The notes beneath the pieces are model-generated. The model did not search any database. It had not been told where the DNA came from and was given only the letters and a program-made list of their open reading frames with translations. From positions 1 through 32,787 of the forward strand of contig NZ_NSDG01000115.1 of the NCBI RefSeq assembly GCF_002289345.1: a stretch of 32,787 nt of DNA. The letters are read 5' to 3'. Shown in pieces: positions 16,389 to 24,978 of this stretch. The DNA comes from Pseudoalteromonas sp. HM-SA03 (GTDB lineage Bacteria > Pseudomonadota > Gammaproteobacteria > Enterobacterales > Alteromonadaceae). A program made the position numbers and the translations under genes. Numbering within the stretch: position 1 is the first letter of the stretch; each line of letters starts with the position of its first letter.

Positions 16389-18413
16389 GTGCGTGAAGGG
16401 CTCAAGCGCGCCTCTTAGTGCGTCGAGCTGAATAGGCTTGGACAGGAAGTTATTCATGCCAGCTTCATAACAGGCTTCCTTATCGGACTCTGAAGTATTG
16501 GCGGTCAACGCAATAATGTGCGGCCCTTCGCGTTTCTCTTTTGGTAGTCCACGAATGCTGCGAGTGGCTTCGAAGCCATCCATAATCGGCATGACGCAAT
16601 CCATAAACACAATATCAAAGGTTTTGTCTTGGCATGATTTTACGGCTTGCTCGCCGTTATAGACTTTGTCGATGTGAGTTACACCAAACTGATTCAGTAG
16701 CTTTTCCATCACCAGTACGTTGATTTGATTATCATCTACAAGCAGGATTTTACATTCTGATAAGGAAATATGTTGCTCTTCAGTCTTTTGCTCTTGTACG
16801 TTGTCGGCTTCTTCTGCGAACTCTATTGGGAAGGTAACGATAAAGGTACTTCCTTTACCCAACTCGCTTTCTACCTGTACTTCGCCTTGCAACAAATTGC
16901 AAAGCTCAAATACGATTGAAAGGCCAAGACCAGTACCACCAAAATGCCGACTTACACTGGCATCGCCTTGGCTAAATGGCTGAAAAAGATGTACTTGATT
17001 GGTCTTAGCAATCCCTATGCCTGTGTCTGAGACACTTAATTGTAGAACCGGAGAAGTTTCACTTCCTAGCACGTCGGCATAAATATCGATACTACCCGTT
17101 GGTGTAAATTTGATGGCATTACTCACTAGATTTGCAATAATTTGCTTAACTCGAGTCGGATCTGAATAGAGCCAATTTGTGCCTTGTTTATGAATATGGA
17201 AGTTAATTGAAAGCCCTTTTTCGCGACAGGCTGGGCTGTACAAGCCTACAACTTGCTCGACTAACTGATGAAGATCAAACGGAGTATTGTCTAGCTTCAG
17301 GTTATTACTATTTAACTTACTGAAGTCTAATACGTCGTTTATTAATGTGATCAACATATCTGCACTGTTGACTGCAACGCTCAGGTTGCTCTTGATTTCT
17401 TTTATGTCGGTTTCTTTTCTGCACGCTTGAAGCATGCCGACTAATCCGTTCAGCGGGGTTCTTAATTCATGGCTAATTTTGGCGATAAATTCACTCCGGG
17501 TTTTAAGAAGTTGCTCCGCTTCTTCGCGCTTTTGATCCAATGCAATACGCATTTTGACTTGTTCATCTATATCTTGAATGGCTCCAAAAACCCGAACGCA
17601 TTCGCCATTTTCATATTCACCTTGACCGTGAGAGGCGACCCACTTTTCGTTGCCATTGGCGTCAATAATAATGGATTCTATGTCCCATTTGGTTTTTGAA
17701 GTGATGGCATCATCTATGGCTTGCTTAATGTTTTCTTGGTGAATACCGGGTTTGTAGAAGCTGATGGCATTGTCGAGTGTAGGCGTAAAATTATCATCAA
17801 CACCATGAATGAGTCGTGTTTGTTGGCTCCAATACACTTTGTTCTTTCTAAAATCGACCTCCCATGAGCCAATATCAGCAAGACGGCTCATCGCTGCTAA
17901 TGCTTGTGAACGGTGTTGTATTTTCTTTAACGCCTTTTGCCGAGAAATTTCAACACCAATCCATTGACCTAATAAACTCACGTAATCTAAGTGTTCTTGA
18001 CTGAACGCCTGGGTTTTGGCGCTGGATGCGGAAAAGTTGACGGTACCATAGCGTTTACCATCAACAATAATCGGGGCACCAATATAGCTCTCTAGGCCAA
18101 AGTTTGCGTAGCAAGGGTGAGTGGCAATTTCGCTAGTACCTGCGTGATGAAAAGACAGCGCGCTGTCTGCTTGTAAAGTGTGCCAGCAATAGGTGTTTGC
18201 CAGTTCAAAATCCGTACCAGCCAACAAAGAGTTATCTGGAGTGATCACATGCCTTACTGTGTATACATCAGCTTGAATTTCACTGACGATTGCAATATCA
18301 AGCTCAAATACATCGAGGCCAAGCGTAAGCAGCGCCGTCACTTTTTCTTCAAATGTGGTGTTTTGGTTTGTGGTGATGAGGTGTAATCGTTTTAAAATAC
18401 TCACAAATTTCAC
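16374..18413 (-). CDS. Cytoplasmic hybrid sensor histidine kinase (GAF-PAS-HisKA-HATPase-REC)
   Basis: A 679-residue hybrid kinase with no membrane segment or signal peptide. In order: GAF domain (about 15-158), PAS with PAC-like end (about 175-290), short coiled coil, HisKA with SHELRTPLNG (phospho-acceptor His315), HATPase with N-box NLVSNAIKF (428-436), DTGIG (463-467) and GGTGLGLSI (492-500), then a linker and a receiver domain with DD at 560-561, Asp605 (VFMDCVMP) and Lys659. The start IGVEI at the GAF end and its cytoplasmic form suggest an internal signal. It lacks an Hpt domain, so phosphate would be handed on to a separate protein. No response regulator lies beside it. It is divergent from the exported nuclease gene. 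Confidence 0.93.
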   Translation of the reverse strand: MKFVSILKRLHLITTNQNTTFEEKVTALLTLGLDVFELDIAIVSEIQADVYTVRHVITPDNSLLAGTDFELANTYCWHTLQADSALSFHHAGTSEIATHPCYANFGLESYIGAPIIVDGKRYGTVNFSASSAKTQAFSQEHLDYVSLLGQWIGVEISRQKALKKIQHRSQALAAMSRLADIGSWEVDFRKNKVYWSQQTRLIHGVDDNFTPTLDNAISFYKPGIHQENIKQAIDDAITSKTKWDIESIIIDANGNEKWVASHGQGEYENGECVRVFGAIQDIDEQVKMRIALDQKREEAEQLLKTRSEFIAKISHELRTPLNGLVGMLQACRKETDIKEIKSNLSVAVNSADMLITLINDVLDFSKLNSNNLKLDNTPFDLHQLVEQVVGLYSPACREKGLSINFHIHKQGTNWLYSDPTRVKQIIANLVSNAIKFTPTGSIDIYADVLGSETSPVLQLSVSDTGIGIAKTNQVHLFQPFSQGDASVSRHFGGTGLGLSIVFELCNLLQGEVQVESELGKGSTFIVTFPIEFAEEADNVQEQKTEEQHISLSECKILLVDDNQINVLVMEKLLNQFGVTHIDKVYNGEQAVKSCQDKTFDIVFMDCVMPIMDGFEATRSIRGLPKEKREGPHIIALTANTSESDKEACYEAGMNNFLSKPIQLDALRGALEPFTHKKGA

Positions 18414-18502
18414 ACTGGTAGTACAAAGCAGTTAATCACTTAACTTTAACCGCTCTTTGCTAACTTGCCAACATTAAATCGGTTGAATCTGTCGAGATAA
18501 TT

Positions 18503-18518
18503 TCCGTTTTTCAACGGA
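18503..18518. other. Short dyad upstream of the exported nuclease gene
   Basis: tccgtt (18503-18508) pairs with aacgga (18513-18518) across the loop tttc in the 158-bp divergent region between the histidine kinase and the exported phosphatase/nuclease gene. It could be a regulatory site; no known motif is recognised. Confidence 0.3.
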
Positions 18519-18571
18519 TTATGAATAAAATAGTCATCGCGGGATTTATCACAATTTTTTAAGGCAAGTCT

Positions 18572-19729
18572 ATGAAATACGTAGGTCTACTTTTTCTATT
18601 TATGACAACGGCAGTAAGCGCACAAACACTTCGCGTTGCTACCTTTAATGTCAGTATGGAAGCAACGAACTATCAACAAAAAGGGCAAGCGCTGGACCCT
18701 CAAAAGCTCAGTAAGTTGCTACAAAATGGTCAACATCAGCAAATCAAAAATATTGCAGAAATCATTCAGCGTGTTCGCCCAGATGTGATCCTACTCAATG
18801 AATTTGATTACATCGCTGAACCAAATAAAGGTGTACTGGCATTTGTAAACAACTATCTAGCGCAACCTCAAGCGGATCAGCAGCCGATATCGTATCCTTA
18901 CTTTTATATTGCGCCAGTCAATACTGGATTAGCAACACCGTATGATTTAGATAATGACGGTAAGCAATCTAACTATGGTGGCGATGCCCAAGGGTTTGGT
19001 TTATATGAGGGGCAATATGGGATGGTTGTACTGTCAAAGTACCCGATTAAAAAAGAGCAGGCCCGAACTCTGCAGACCTTTCTTTGGAAAGATATGCTAG
19101 ACCATAAGGTCACAACAGACCCTGTGACGAAACAGCCTTGGTATAGTGAGCAAGAGTGGAAAAATTTGAGACTAAGCTCAAAATCTCACTGGGATCTGCC
19201 AATTGAAGTGAACGGTAAATTATTTCACCTGCTGGCGATGCATCCAACACCTCCAGTCTTTGATGGTGAAGAGGATAGAAATGGCAACAGAAATCACGAT
19301 GAGATCCGCTTAATGGCCGATTATATCGACCCTAAACGTAGCCAGTACATTTATGATGATAATGGCGTTAAAGGTGGCCTTAAAAATGATACACGGTTTG
19401 TCATTGTCGGTGATTTAAATGCTGCCGATACAGGGGATAAACATAGACCTGGTGTGATAGAACAATTATTAGATAACCCTAGAGTGTTTTCGGGCTTAGC
19501 GCCAACGAGCAGAGGCGGAAGTGAACATAGCAAGGAAAGTGCGAGTCGCAGTTATACTGCACATTGGGGGGCACGCGTAGATTACGTATTGCCATCCAAG
19601 TTCGGCTTTCAAGTACTTAGCAGCGGGGTTTTCTGGCCAAGCAAAGAAGACGAATTATTCCGTTTAGTGGAAAGTCGTCATGCCAGCTCCGATCACCGCT
19701 TAGTTTGGGTAGACGTGGAAGTTAAGTGA
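18572..19729 (+). CDS. Exported endonuclease/exonuclease/phosphatase family protein
   Basis: A 385-residue protein with a Sec signal peptide (residues 1-17, ending AVSA before QTL). The rest is the endonuclease/exonuclease/phosphatase fold: RVATFNVSME with Asn26, ILLNEFDY with metal-binding Glu77, MVVLSKYPI, LAMHPTPPV, VIVGDLNAAD, and the final SSDHRLVWVDV with catalytic Asp374 and His375. The active-site set is complete, so it should be a functional secreted or periplasmic metal-dependent phosphodiesterase or phosphatase. Substrate (DNA, phospholipid or other phosphoester) cannot be told. An aaggc site precedes ATG 18572. The gene stands alone, divergent from the hybrid kinase. Confidence 0.88.
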   Translation: MKYVGLLFLFMTTAVSAQTLRVATFNVSMEATNYQQKGQALDPQKLSKLLQNGQHQQIKNIAEIIQRVRPDVILLNEFDYIAEPNKGVLAFVNNYLAQPQADQQPISYPYFYIAPVNTGLATPYDLDNDGKQSNYGGDAQGFGLYEGQYGMVVLSKYPIKKEQARTLQTFLWKDMLDHKVTTDPVTKQPWYSEQEWKNLRLSSKSHWDLPIEVNGKLFHLLAMHPTPPVFDGEEDRNGNRNHDEIRLMADYIDPKRSQYIYDDNGVKGGLKNDTRFVIVGDLNAADTGDKHRPGVIEQLLDNPRVFSGLAPTSRGGSEHSKESASRSYTAHWGARVDYVLPSKFGFQVLSSGVFWPSKEDELFRLVESRHASSDHRLVWVDVEVK

Positions 19730-19835
19730 GCTCAGTGATTGGTCAACCGTGTCGCTTACTACAAATTTAAACAATGACTAACGGAACTAAACCGAAATAA
19801 CCTCTAAGCTTGCGCTTAATGAATAGGAGAGTGTG

Positions 19836-20246
19836 ATGAAAAGAATTCTATTAAGTGTTGGTTTAGCGGTTTGGTTATCCGGGTGTGCTCATCATGATGA
19901 TGTGCGTCCATCGTCTGATGGTGTGCATAATATTATGTTATTTTCCGACAGCCGTGATGCGGGTAGTAAAGAAGCATTAAAGCAGGCTAGGCACTATTGC
20001 AAACAAGCTGATATGGTCGCGTATGTTGTGAATCTAGATATCATTTATAACAGCGATACGCCTGAGAGTACTTATATCACGCAAAAAGGCGTAGCTAATG
20101 CCGTTGAGGCTGCCGGTATGGCGATGTGGATTTTTGGTCGAAATAGTGTCGATGATGCAGGGGCTGCAATGACCATAGGTGGAGGAATAGCCGATGGTGC
20201 GCTCGGTAAGCCTTATGATGTGCGATTAAATTTCAAATGTGGATGA
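19836..20246 (+). CDS. Small lipoprotein of unknown function
   Basis: A 136-residue protein with a lipoprotein signal peptide (MKRILLSVGLAVWLSGC, Cys17) followed by a short His/Asp stretch (AHHDD). The mature part contains SRDAGSKEALKQARHYCKQ and a glycine/alanine-rich hydrophobic segment near the end (DDAGAAMTIGGGIADGALG), a pattern seen in small envelope lipoproteins. I do not recognise a family. I chose ATG 19836 (AGGAG 6 bases upstream); a GTG in frame lies directly before it. It converges on the DUF2897-type gene 35 bases downstream. Confidence 0.75.
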   Translation: MKRILLSVGLAVWLSGCAHHDDVRPSSDGVHNIMLFSDSRDAGSKEALKQARHYCKQADMVAYVVNLDIIYNSDTPESTYITQKGVANAVEAAGMAMWIFGRNSVDDAGAAMTIGGGIADGALGKPYDVRLNFKCG

Positions 20247-20281
20247 ATGATTAGTCAGCACGTCTAACGTCGCAACATGCT

Positions 20282-20488
20282 TCAATCTTCATCCTTTTTT
20301 GGATTGTTTTGAGGCGTGTTGTTTTTGGACGTTACCTTATCTTTGTCAAAAGGTGTGGTTTGCTCGTCTATTTTCTTTTTCATTTCAAATTTGGCGGAAT
20401 ATTTTAACAACGCAATATTGCTCCAAATCACCCCTAACACGCCAGCAATGATCAAGACCACTTGCCATGTTTCTAATTGATTGCCCAT
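20282..20488 (-). CDS. DUF2897 family small membrane protein
   Basis: A 68-residue protein with one membrane segment (about residues 8-29, WQVVLIIAGVLGVIWSNIALLK), then KYSAKFEMKK and a hydrophilic tail rich in Lys, Asn and Pro. The MGN start and the segment ending NIALLKYSAKF match the DUF2897 family of Alteromonadales and relatives. No function is known. The gene is divergent from the ankyrin-repeat gene and has a GGAG-type site before ATG 20488. Confidence 0.75.
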   Translation of the reverse strand: MGNQLETWQVVLIIAGVLGVIWSNIALLKYSAKFEMKKKIDEQTTPFDKDKVTSKNNTPQNNPKKDED

Positions 20489-20633
20489 TCTAGCTCCTCA
20501 AAAAAGCCCTATTTTTTAAATTTGTCCTGAAATAGGTGAGCATTTTAGCGCGACTGTTGATATTATTCACCACCTAGTCATTTCGCGATAATTATGCTGC
20601 ATATATTTACATTCTGAGGATAATAGCGCATTC

Positions 20634-21968
20634 ATGGAACAAGTGTTAATTTGGCCTGCCCAGTATCCCATGCTGTTAAAGGGGTTAATCGAACAAAACG
20701 GTGCTTATATTCTAGATGCCATAGAGGCATGGCCGAATTGCCAACAAATGAAAGATGAGCAGGGCGTAACGACCACTGTTCTACCTCCTTTATTTTACCT
20801 CGTTTGGTTACGACCGCTAGAGCCGTTCGAAGCCTGTTATTTTCAGCATATTGACGACTATGACGATAAACAGCGTCAATACGTTAATAGCGTAATTCAA
20901 CACATTGAGGAAAATGATACTGATCAGGATGAGCTAATAAAAACACTCATTCAGCGTCTTGGTCAGTACTCTAACATTCAAGCTCAAGTACAAGATCAAG
21001 GTTTATCGTTTGTAGAATTGCTCTGTGACAAACATTATGAAAAAACGCTGATTTGGCTATTGGAGAAAGGGCTTAAGTTTAGTGCAAAAGAAATAGTTGC
21101 TCTGTGGTGCAATAGCTCGGAGGCAACACATGCGGCACTATTGACTCATATTGATACTTGTTTGCTTGACCGAGCAGCCACGGCTAAACTAGCAACAGAT
21201 AGTTTGCTGGATGGACAGCAGACTTTTGAGCTGCTTTGCACTATGTGTGACAAAGATGAAGTGACGGGTCTTTTGGAACAAGCGCTATTGTTCCAGCTAA
21301 CCCAACAACAGGTGAAGCAATCAGCGATTATCACTTTAGTCACGCAGGGCGCGACAGGAACAGCGAGAGATAGCAGTGGGCGTTCAGCTATTATGTTAGC
21401 GGTTGAAAATGGCTTTGTGAGCGCGGTTGAAACCATGTTGCCGCACCATAAAGTAAATGAATTGGATGAATCGGGCAGGAACTTAATGCACTATGCGGCG
21501 GCATCGAATTCTGCAGCTATGATCGAAATGATTTTTGAACATGGTGATGACCCGACGCTTGCGGATATTCATGGCGACACCCCTTACCGTGTGGCTATGA
21601 AAAATCAGGCGCTTACTTCTAAGCAAACATTTGAGCAGCACGGTATTATCGAGCTTTCTAATGAGGCAAAGTATCAAAAAATAAAAACTGTCCATATTCT
21701 TTATGCCTTTGCTGCTATTTTGCTACCACTGCAGTTATTTTTATTCTTCACCGATGAGGTGGATGAAAAAACCATCGCAACACTTGTCACTACGGCAGCT
21801 TCTGTCGCAATTTTTGTTTTTGCGAGGCGTAAACGCAGCAACCCTCTATACCCAAACAGCTCAACGCCTTGGTCACTGATCGGGGTAAATGCGTTAGCTT
21901 GGCTTAGTATTGGTGTGCAGGTATTGTTTTCAGTATTGGTGTTGATAGCTGTACTATCGTTGCAGTAG
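20634..21968 (+). CDS. Ankyrin-repeat protein with C-terminal membrane segments
   Basis: A 444-residue protein. The first about 225 residues are helical and of no family I recognise. Residues about 230-335 carry degenerate ankyrin repeats (GTARDSSGRSAIMLAVENGFVSAVETML, then ESGRNLMHYAAASNSAAMIEMIF with GDDPTLADIHGDTPYRVA). The end has three hydrophobic segments (about 349-368, 380-395 and 415-442), with a basic ARRKRSN loop between the second and third. This suggests a cytoplasmic ankyrin platform tethered to the inner membrane. There is no signal peptide. The ATG at 20634 has only a distant GAGGA site (13 bases). It stands alone and is ended by the terminator at 22004-22041. Confidence 0.75.
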   Translation: MEQVLIWPAQYPMLLKGLIEQNGAYILDAIEAWPNCQQMKDEQGVTTTVLPPLFYLVWLRPLEPFEACYFQHIDDYDDKQRQYVNSVIQHIEENDTDQDELIKTLIQRLGQYSNIQAQVQDQGLSFVELLCDKHYEKTLIWLLEKGLKFSAKEIVALWCNSSEATHAALLTHIDTCLLDRAATAKLATDSLLDGQQTFELLCTMCDKDEVTGLLEQALLFQLTQQQVKQSAIITLVTQGATGTARDSSGRSAIMLAVENGFVSAVETMLPHHKVNELDESGRNLMHYAAASNSAAMIEMIFEHGDDPTLADIHGDTPYRVAMKNQALTSKQTFEQHGIIELSNEAKYQKIKTVHILYAFAAILLPLQLFLFFTDEVDEKTIATLVTTAASVAIFVFARRKRSNPLYPNSSTPWSLIGVNALAWLSIGVQVLFSVLVLIAVLSLQ

Positions 21969-22003
21969 CTTACAGTAACGAACTAAGCTGACGGATTGAT
22001 GCT

Positions 22004-22041
22004 AAAAAGCGCAGTTACTTCATTGAAGACTGCGCTTTTTT
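22004..22041. terminator. Bidirectional terminator between ankyrin gene and DUF2069 operon
   Basis: The 12-bp stem aaaaagcgcagt/actgcgcttttt (22004-22015 with 22029-22040) carries A and T tracts on both sides and an inner cttca/tgaag pairing in the loop. It serves two convergent transcripts. Confidence 0.9.
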
Positions 22042-22062
22042 AATGGAGTTATGCGAGCGAGA

Positions 22063-22500
22063 TTATGACTCTTTATGCTCGTGCGCTGCCTTTTCGTCAG
22101 CAAGGTCTTCTTTTAACTTGCGGATCTTCAACCCTAACTCTTGGCCTCTGTGTCTTGCATAGTAAGTGCAACCAATAAACATGGACGTTGCAAAGCTAAT
22201 CTCAAGCAGGACTAACAATAGCTCGTCTGGAGATGTCCACAACAGGGTAAAGCCGTGGATAAAATAAAACATTACGACAAAGTTTGCCCACGCATAAGTG
22301 TATGGCTTATCTTGTAAAATACCTTTAAGCGGGAGTAATAAAGGTAAAACGTACACCACAAAGACAAAGCCCAAGCTGTAACCTTCTCTTGGTGCAAGCA
22401 CAAAGAGCCACAGTGGCATCAGGATCAAAAGACCAAAATACCCTACTAGTGCAAAGCGTTGAAAGCGTCTAGTGATGGGCTTTTTTGCAATTTCATTCAT
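22063..22500 (-). CDS. DUF2069 family inner-membrane protein
   Basis: A 145-residue protein with four membrane segments (about residues 15-35, 41-60, 66-85 and 90-108) and a charged C-terminal helix (LGLKIRKLKEDLADEKAAHEHKES). The pattern, including PYTYAWANFVVMFYFIHG and the SPDE motif, matches DUF2069. Function is unknown. Its ATG at 22500 overlaps the wrbA-like stop codon as ATGA, so translation is probably coupled; the upstream in-frame extension lies inside the wrbA-like gene and is not used here. It is the last gene of the minus-strand operon. Confidence 0.88.
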   Translation of the reverse strand: MNEIAKKPITRRFQRFALVGYFGLLILMPLWLFVLAPREGYSLGFVFVVYVLPLLLPLKGILQDKPYTYAWANFVVMFYFIHGFTLLWTSPDELLLVLLEISFATSMFIGCTYYARHRGQELGLKIRKLKEDLADEKAAHEHKES

Positions 22501-23048
22501 GTTAACTTTTCCGCGACGCGTAGCAGTCGACTCGCTGCTGCACGACAAATTTTGATTTCTGTTTGAGTGAGTGAAGCATTGTTTTGGCTGCCCGCAACAT
22601 GTGTTGCACCGTAAGGCGTTCCGCCCATTTCGGTCGCCAAAAGCTCTGGAACATCATAGGGGATACCTAACAACATCATGCCGTGGTGTAATAACGGTAA
22701 GGAGAGGTTGAGTAGGGTAGCCTCATTGCCACCGTGCATACTGCTTGAAGACGAAAATACGCAGGCTGGTTTATCGATGAGCGTGCCTTTAAGCCACAAA
22801 TCGCTGGTGGTTTCCCAAAACGCTTTCGCTTGGGCTGCCATCATGCCAAAGCGTGTTGGAGTACCGAACGCCAACCCGTCGCATGCTACTAAGTCTTGCT
22901 TTGTTACGATCACATCATGGTCTTGGCGCTTCTCAAATACGCGCACTATGGCTTCACCACCTTGTGACACGATGGTGTCTGCAAATTCGTGCGCCATATT
23001 CGCCACAGAGCCATGACTGGAGTGGTATAAAATAAGAATTTTACTCAT
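22497..23048 (-). CDS. wrbA: WrbA-like NAD(P)H:quinone oxidoreductase
   Basis: A 183-residue flavodoxin-fold protein. The FMN phosphate loop is YHSSHGSVANMA (8-19); GLAFGTPTRFGMMAAQAKAFWE (about 58-79) and FSSSSSMHGGNEATLL (about 98-113) are the characteristic WrbA segments. WrbA enzymes reduce quinones by two electrons, avoiding semiquinone formation. It is slightly shorter than E. coli WrbA. The start ATG shares a base with the stop of the arsC-like gene (TAATG), and its own stop overlaps the DUF2069 start. The symbol is given by family; a paralogue elsewhere in the genome is possible. Confidence 0.85.
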   Translation of the reverse strand: MSKILILYHSSHGSVANMAHEFADTIVSQGGEAIVRVFEKRQDHDVIVTKQDLVACDGLAFGTPTRFGMMAAQAKAFWETTSDLWLKGTLIDKPACVFSSSSSMHGGNEATLLNLSLPLLHHGMMLLGIPYDVPELLATEMGGTPYGATHVAGSQNNASLTQTEIKICRAAASRLLRVAEKLT

Positions 23049-23395
23049 TACAGGATATTAAGGACCGACTCTGGAGGCCTGCCAATCGCCGCCTTATCAC
23101 CTTTAACAACGATAGGACGCTCAATTAGTTTAGGGTTTTCAAGCATGGCAGTGCGCAGTGTCGCTTCATCCGACTCTTTCGATAGTCCAAGCTCTTTGTA
23201 GAGCGTTTCTTTGCTACGTACTAGCTGATGAGCAGAACTAAATCCAAGTTTAGACAGTAAATTAGCCAAAGTGTCACTATCGATTGGCGTCTTTAGGTAT
23301 TCAATAACGGTAGGATTAACGCCATTGGACTCTAGTAAAGCTAGGGTTTCACGTGATTTTGAACAACGCGGGTTGTGATAGATTTCTACTGACAT
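23048..23395 (-). CDS. ArsC-family reductase (YfgD type)
   Basis: A 115-residue thioredoxin-fold protein of the glutaredoxin-dependent arsenate reductase family: catalytic Cys11 in HNPRCSKSR, and the three arginines Arg60, Arg93 (ERPIVV) and Arg106 (IGRPPE) of ArsC are all present. No arsenic resistance gene (arsB, arsR, acr3) is nearby. Its position directly after bepA is that of E. coli yfgD next to yfgC (bepA), so it is more likely the housekeeping YfgD-type protein, whose substrate is not settled. It is translationally coupled to the wrbA-like gene. Confidence 0.87.
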   Translation of the reverse strand: MSVEIYHNPRCSKSRETLALLESNGVNPTVIEYLKTPIDSDTLANLLSKLGFSSAHQLVRSKETLYKELGLSKESDEATLRTAMLENPKLIERPIVVKGDKAAIGRPPESVLNIL

Positions 23396-23525
23396 GATTT
23401 CGCTCTATTTTGCTCTAAGTCGTTATATAAGCGGATCATAGCTTAATGTAGAGATGACGAAAAGCGATGTGCAAGAAAATTGGCTTAAATACGTTTCTAC
23501 TATCGCTGTAAGCAATCGCCAAGCA

Positions 23526-24977
23526 TCATAGCTTAGCGATTTCTTTTTGCATATTACGATATTGGCTAAGTAGCGCTTTTAATCTGGTACGCTTGATATC
23601 TTCGTTATCTTCGACATGATTAAGTGCACGCTGGACTTCGTCTGCTGCCTTATTAAATGCACCATACTGGGCATAGACACTCGCTTTTGATTCATGGAAA
23701 GCGGCTTTGTTTTCTTGGGCTTCATAGGTTTGTGTGAGTAAATCACGAGCGAGGATATGATCTGGTTTCTCAAGCAAAAAGATCTTAAGCAATTGCTCGG
23801 CAACTTCATACTGTTTTGCTTTTATTGCGGCATTTGCATAGTTTAGCGTGATAACTTGGTTATTGGGTCTAAGTTGATGTTGAGCTTGAAGCATCTCAAC
23901 GGCTTTGCCAGAGTGCTCTGTCGCAATTAAATAATCGGTATATACATCAAGATAAAACAGGTTATTCGGATCTTTTTCTAACAACTCATTCAATAGTTTA
24001 CCTGCTTCCTCGTATTTTTTCTGATCGAGTAACGTAATTGCTAATCCGTATTGTAGCGGGCGCTTGTCGAGTTCTGCTGAGCGTTTTAAAGAGTTTCTGA
24101 AAAAGGCTTCTCCTGCATCTTCTGAATAATAATATCGTGCAAGCACACGACTTTTAGCTAACGTGTAGGAAAGGCTTGAGGGGTAATGCTTTTTCTCGAA
24201 TTGTTGTGCCCTTAGCCTAACGTCCGATACTCGACTGTCGGGCAGCGGGTGCGTAAGCAAAAATGCAGGTGGCTTATTTTTAAAGCGAATTTGATCCGAG
24301 AGCTTAGTTAAAAACTCACTGGCCGCATAGGGGTCAAAGCCTGCTTTATGTAGTGTATTCATGCCAAACCGGTCGGCTTCTTGCTCCGCTTTTCGACTAT
24401 GCGTTAGTTGGTTCAACGATGATTGCGTTTGGCTTGCGGATAAAATGGCGATACCCGCATCTGGGGCAACAACGGTTGCCAAAATACCAGTAATAAGCCC
24501 CGCTATGGTCAAGGCGCTGTTGTCTTTTGCGTTTTGTACGCGGCGTGCTAAATGACGTTGGGTAACGTGCGCAATTTCGTGGCCAATAACGGATGCTAAT
24601 TGACTCTCATTATCGGATTGCGCAATGAGTCCGGTATGTACACCAACATGGCCCCCATAAAAAGCGAAGGCATTAATATCTTTGTTATTTATCCAAAAAA
24701 AGGTAAATGGAAAGCGTACGTCATTAGCATTGGCGACGAGGCGATTACCTAGGCTGGTTAAGTACTCTTCAAGTACCGGATCGCCAACCACAGGGGAGCG
24801 CGAGCGTAGCTGCATCATCATTACTTCGCCGATCGCTTGTTCTTTTTCAATAGGTAGTACTTGGAGAGCTGAAGTGCCTAAATCTGGTAGTTTCAGCTCT
24901 GTTTGTGCAACAGCGCTGCTTGATGCAGCGAGCGCAAATGTTAAAACGATTGAATTTAATAGGGGTTTTAACTGCAT
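23526..24977 (-). CDS. bepA: Periplasmic beta-barrel assembly-enhancing protease BepA
   Basis: A 483-residue exported protein with a signal peptide (about residues 1-25, ending SSAVAQ), an M48 metallopeptidase domain with HEIAH (His133, Glu134, His137), the third zinc ligand in AEQEADRFGM (Glu200), and His243 in LTHPLPDSRV, which matches the histidine switch of E. coli BepA. Residues about 290-470 are tetratricopeptide repeats. BepA helps assemble LptD and other outer-membrane proteins and degrades stalled ones. The ATG at 24977 lies one base from the stop of the preceding unknown gene, which must be read through first. The arsC-like gene follows 130 bases later. Confidence 0.94.
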   Translation of the reverse strand: MQLKPLLNSIVLTFALAASSSAVAQTELKLPDLGTSALQVLPIEKEQAIGEVMMMQLRSRSPVVGDPVLEEYLTSLGNRLVANANDVRFPFTFFWINNKDINAFAFYGGHVGVHTGLIAQSDNESQLASVIGHEIAHVTQRHLARRVQNAKDNSALTIAGLITGILATVVAPDAGIAILSASQTQSSLNQLTHSRKAEQEADRFGMNTLHKAGFDPYAASEFLTKLSDQIRFKNKPPAFLLTHPLPDSRVSDVRLRAQQFEKKHYPSSLSYTLAKSRVLARYYYSEDAGEAFFRNSLKRSAELDKRPLQYGLAITLLDQKKYEEAGKLLNELLEKDPNNLFYLDVYTDYLIATEHSGKAVEMLQAQHQLRPNNQVITLNYANAAIKAKQYEVAEQLLKIFLLEKPDHILARDLLTQTYEAQENKAAFHESKASVYAQYGAFNKAADEVQRALNHVEDNEDIKRTRLKALLSQYRNMQKEIAKL

Positions 24978-24978
24978 T

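Noticed and set aside
23048..23395. Arsenic resistance locus
   Set aside because: The ArsC-type gene has no arsB, arsR or acr3 partner and sits next to bepA as yfgD does, so a resistance operon is not supported.
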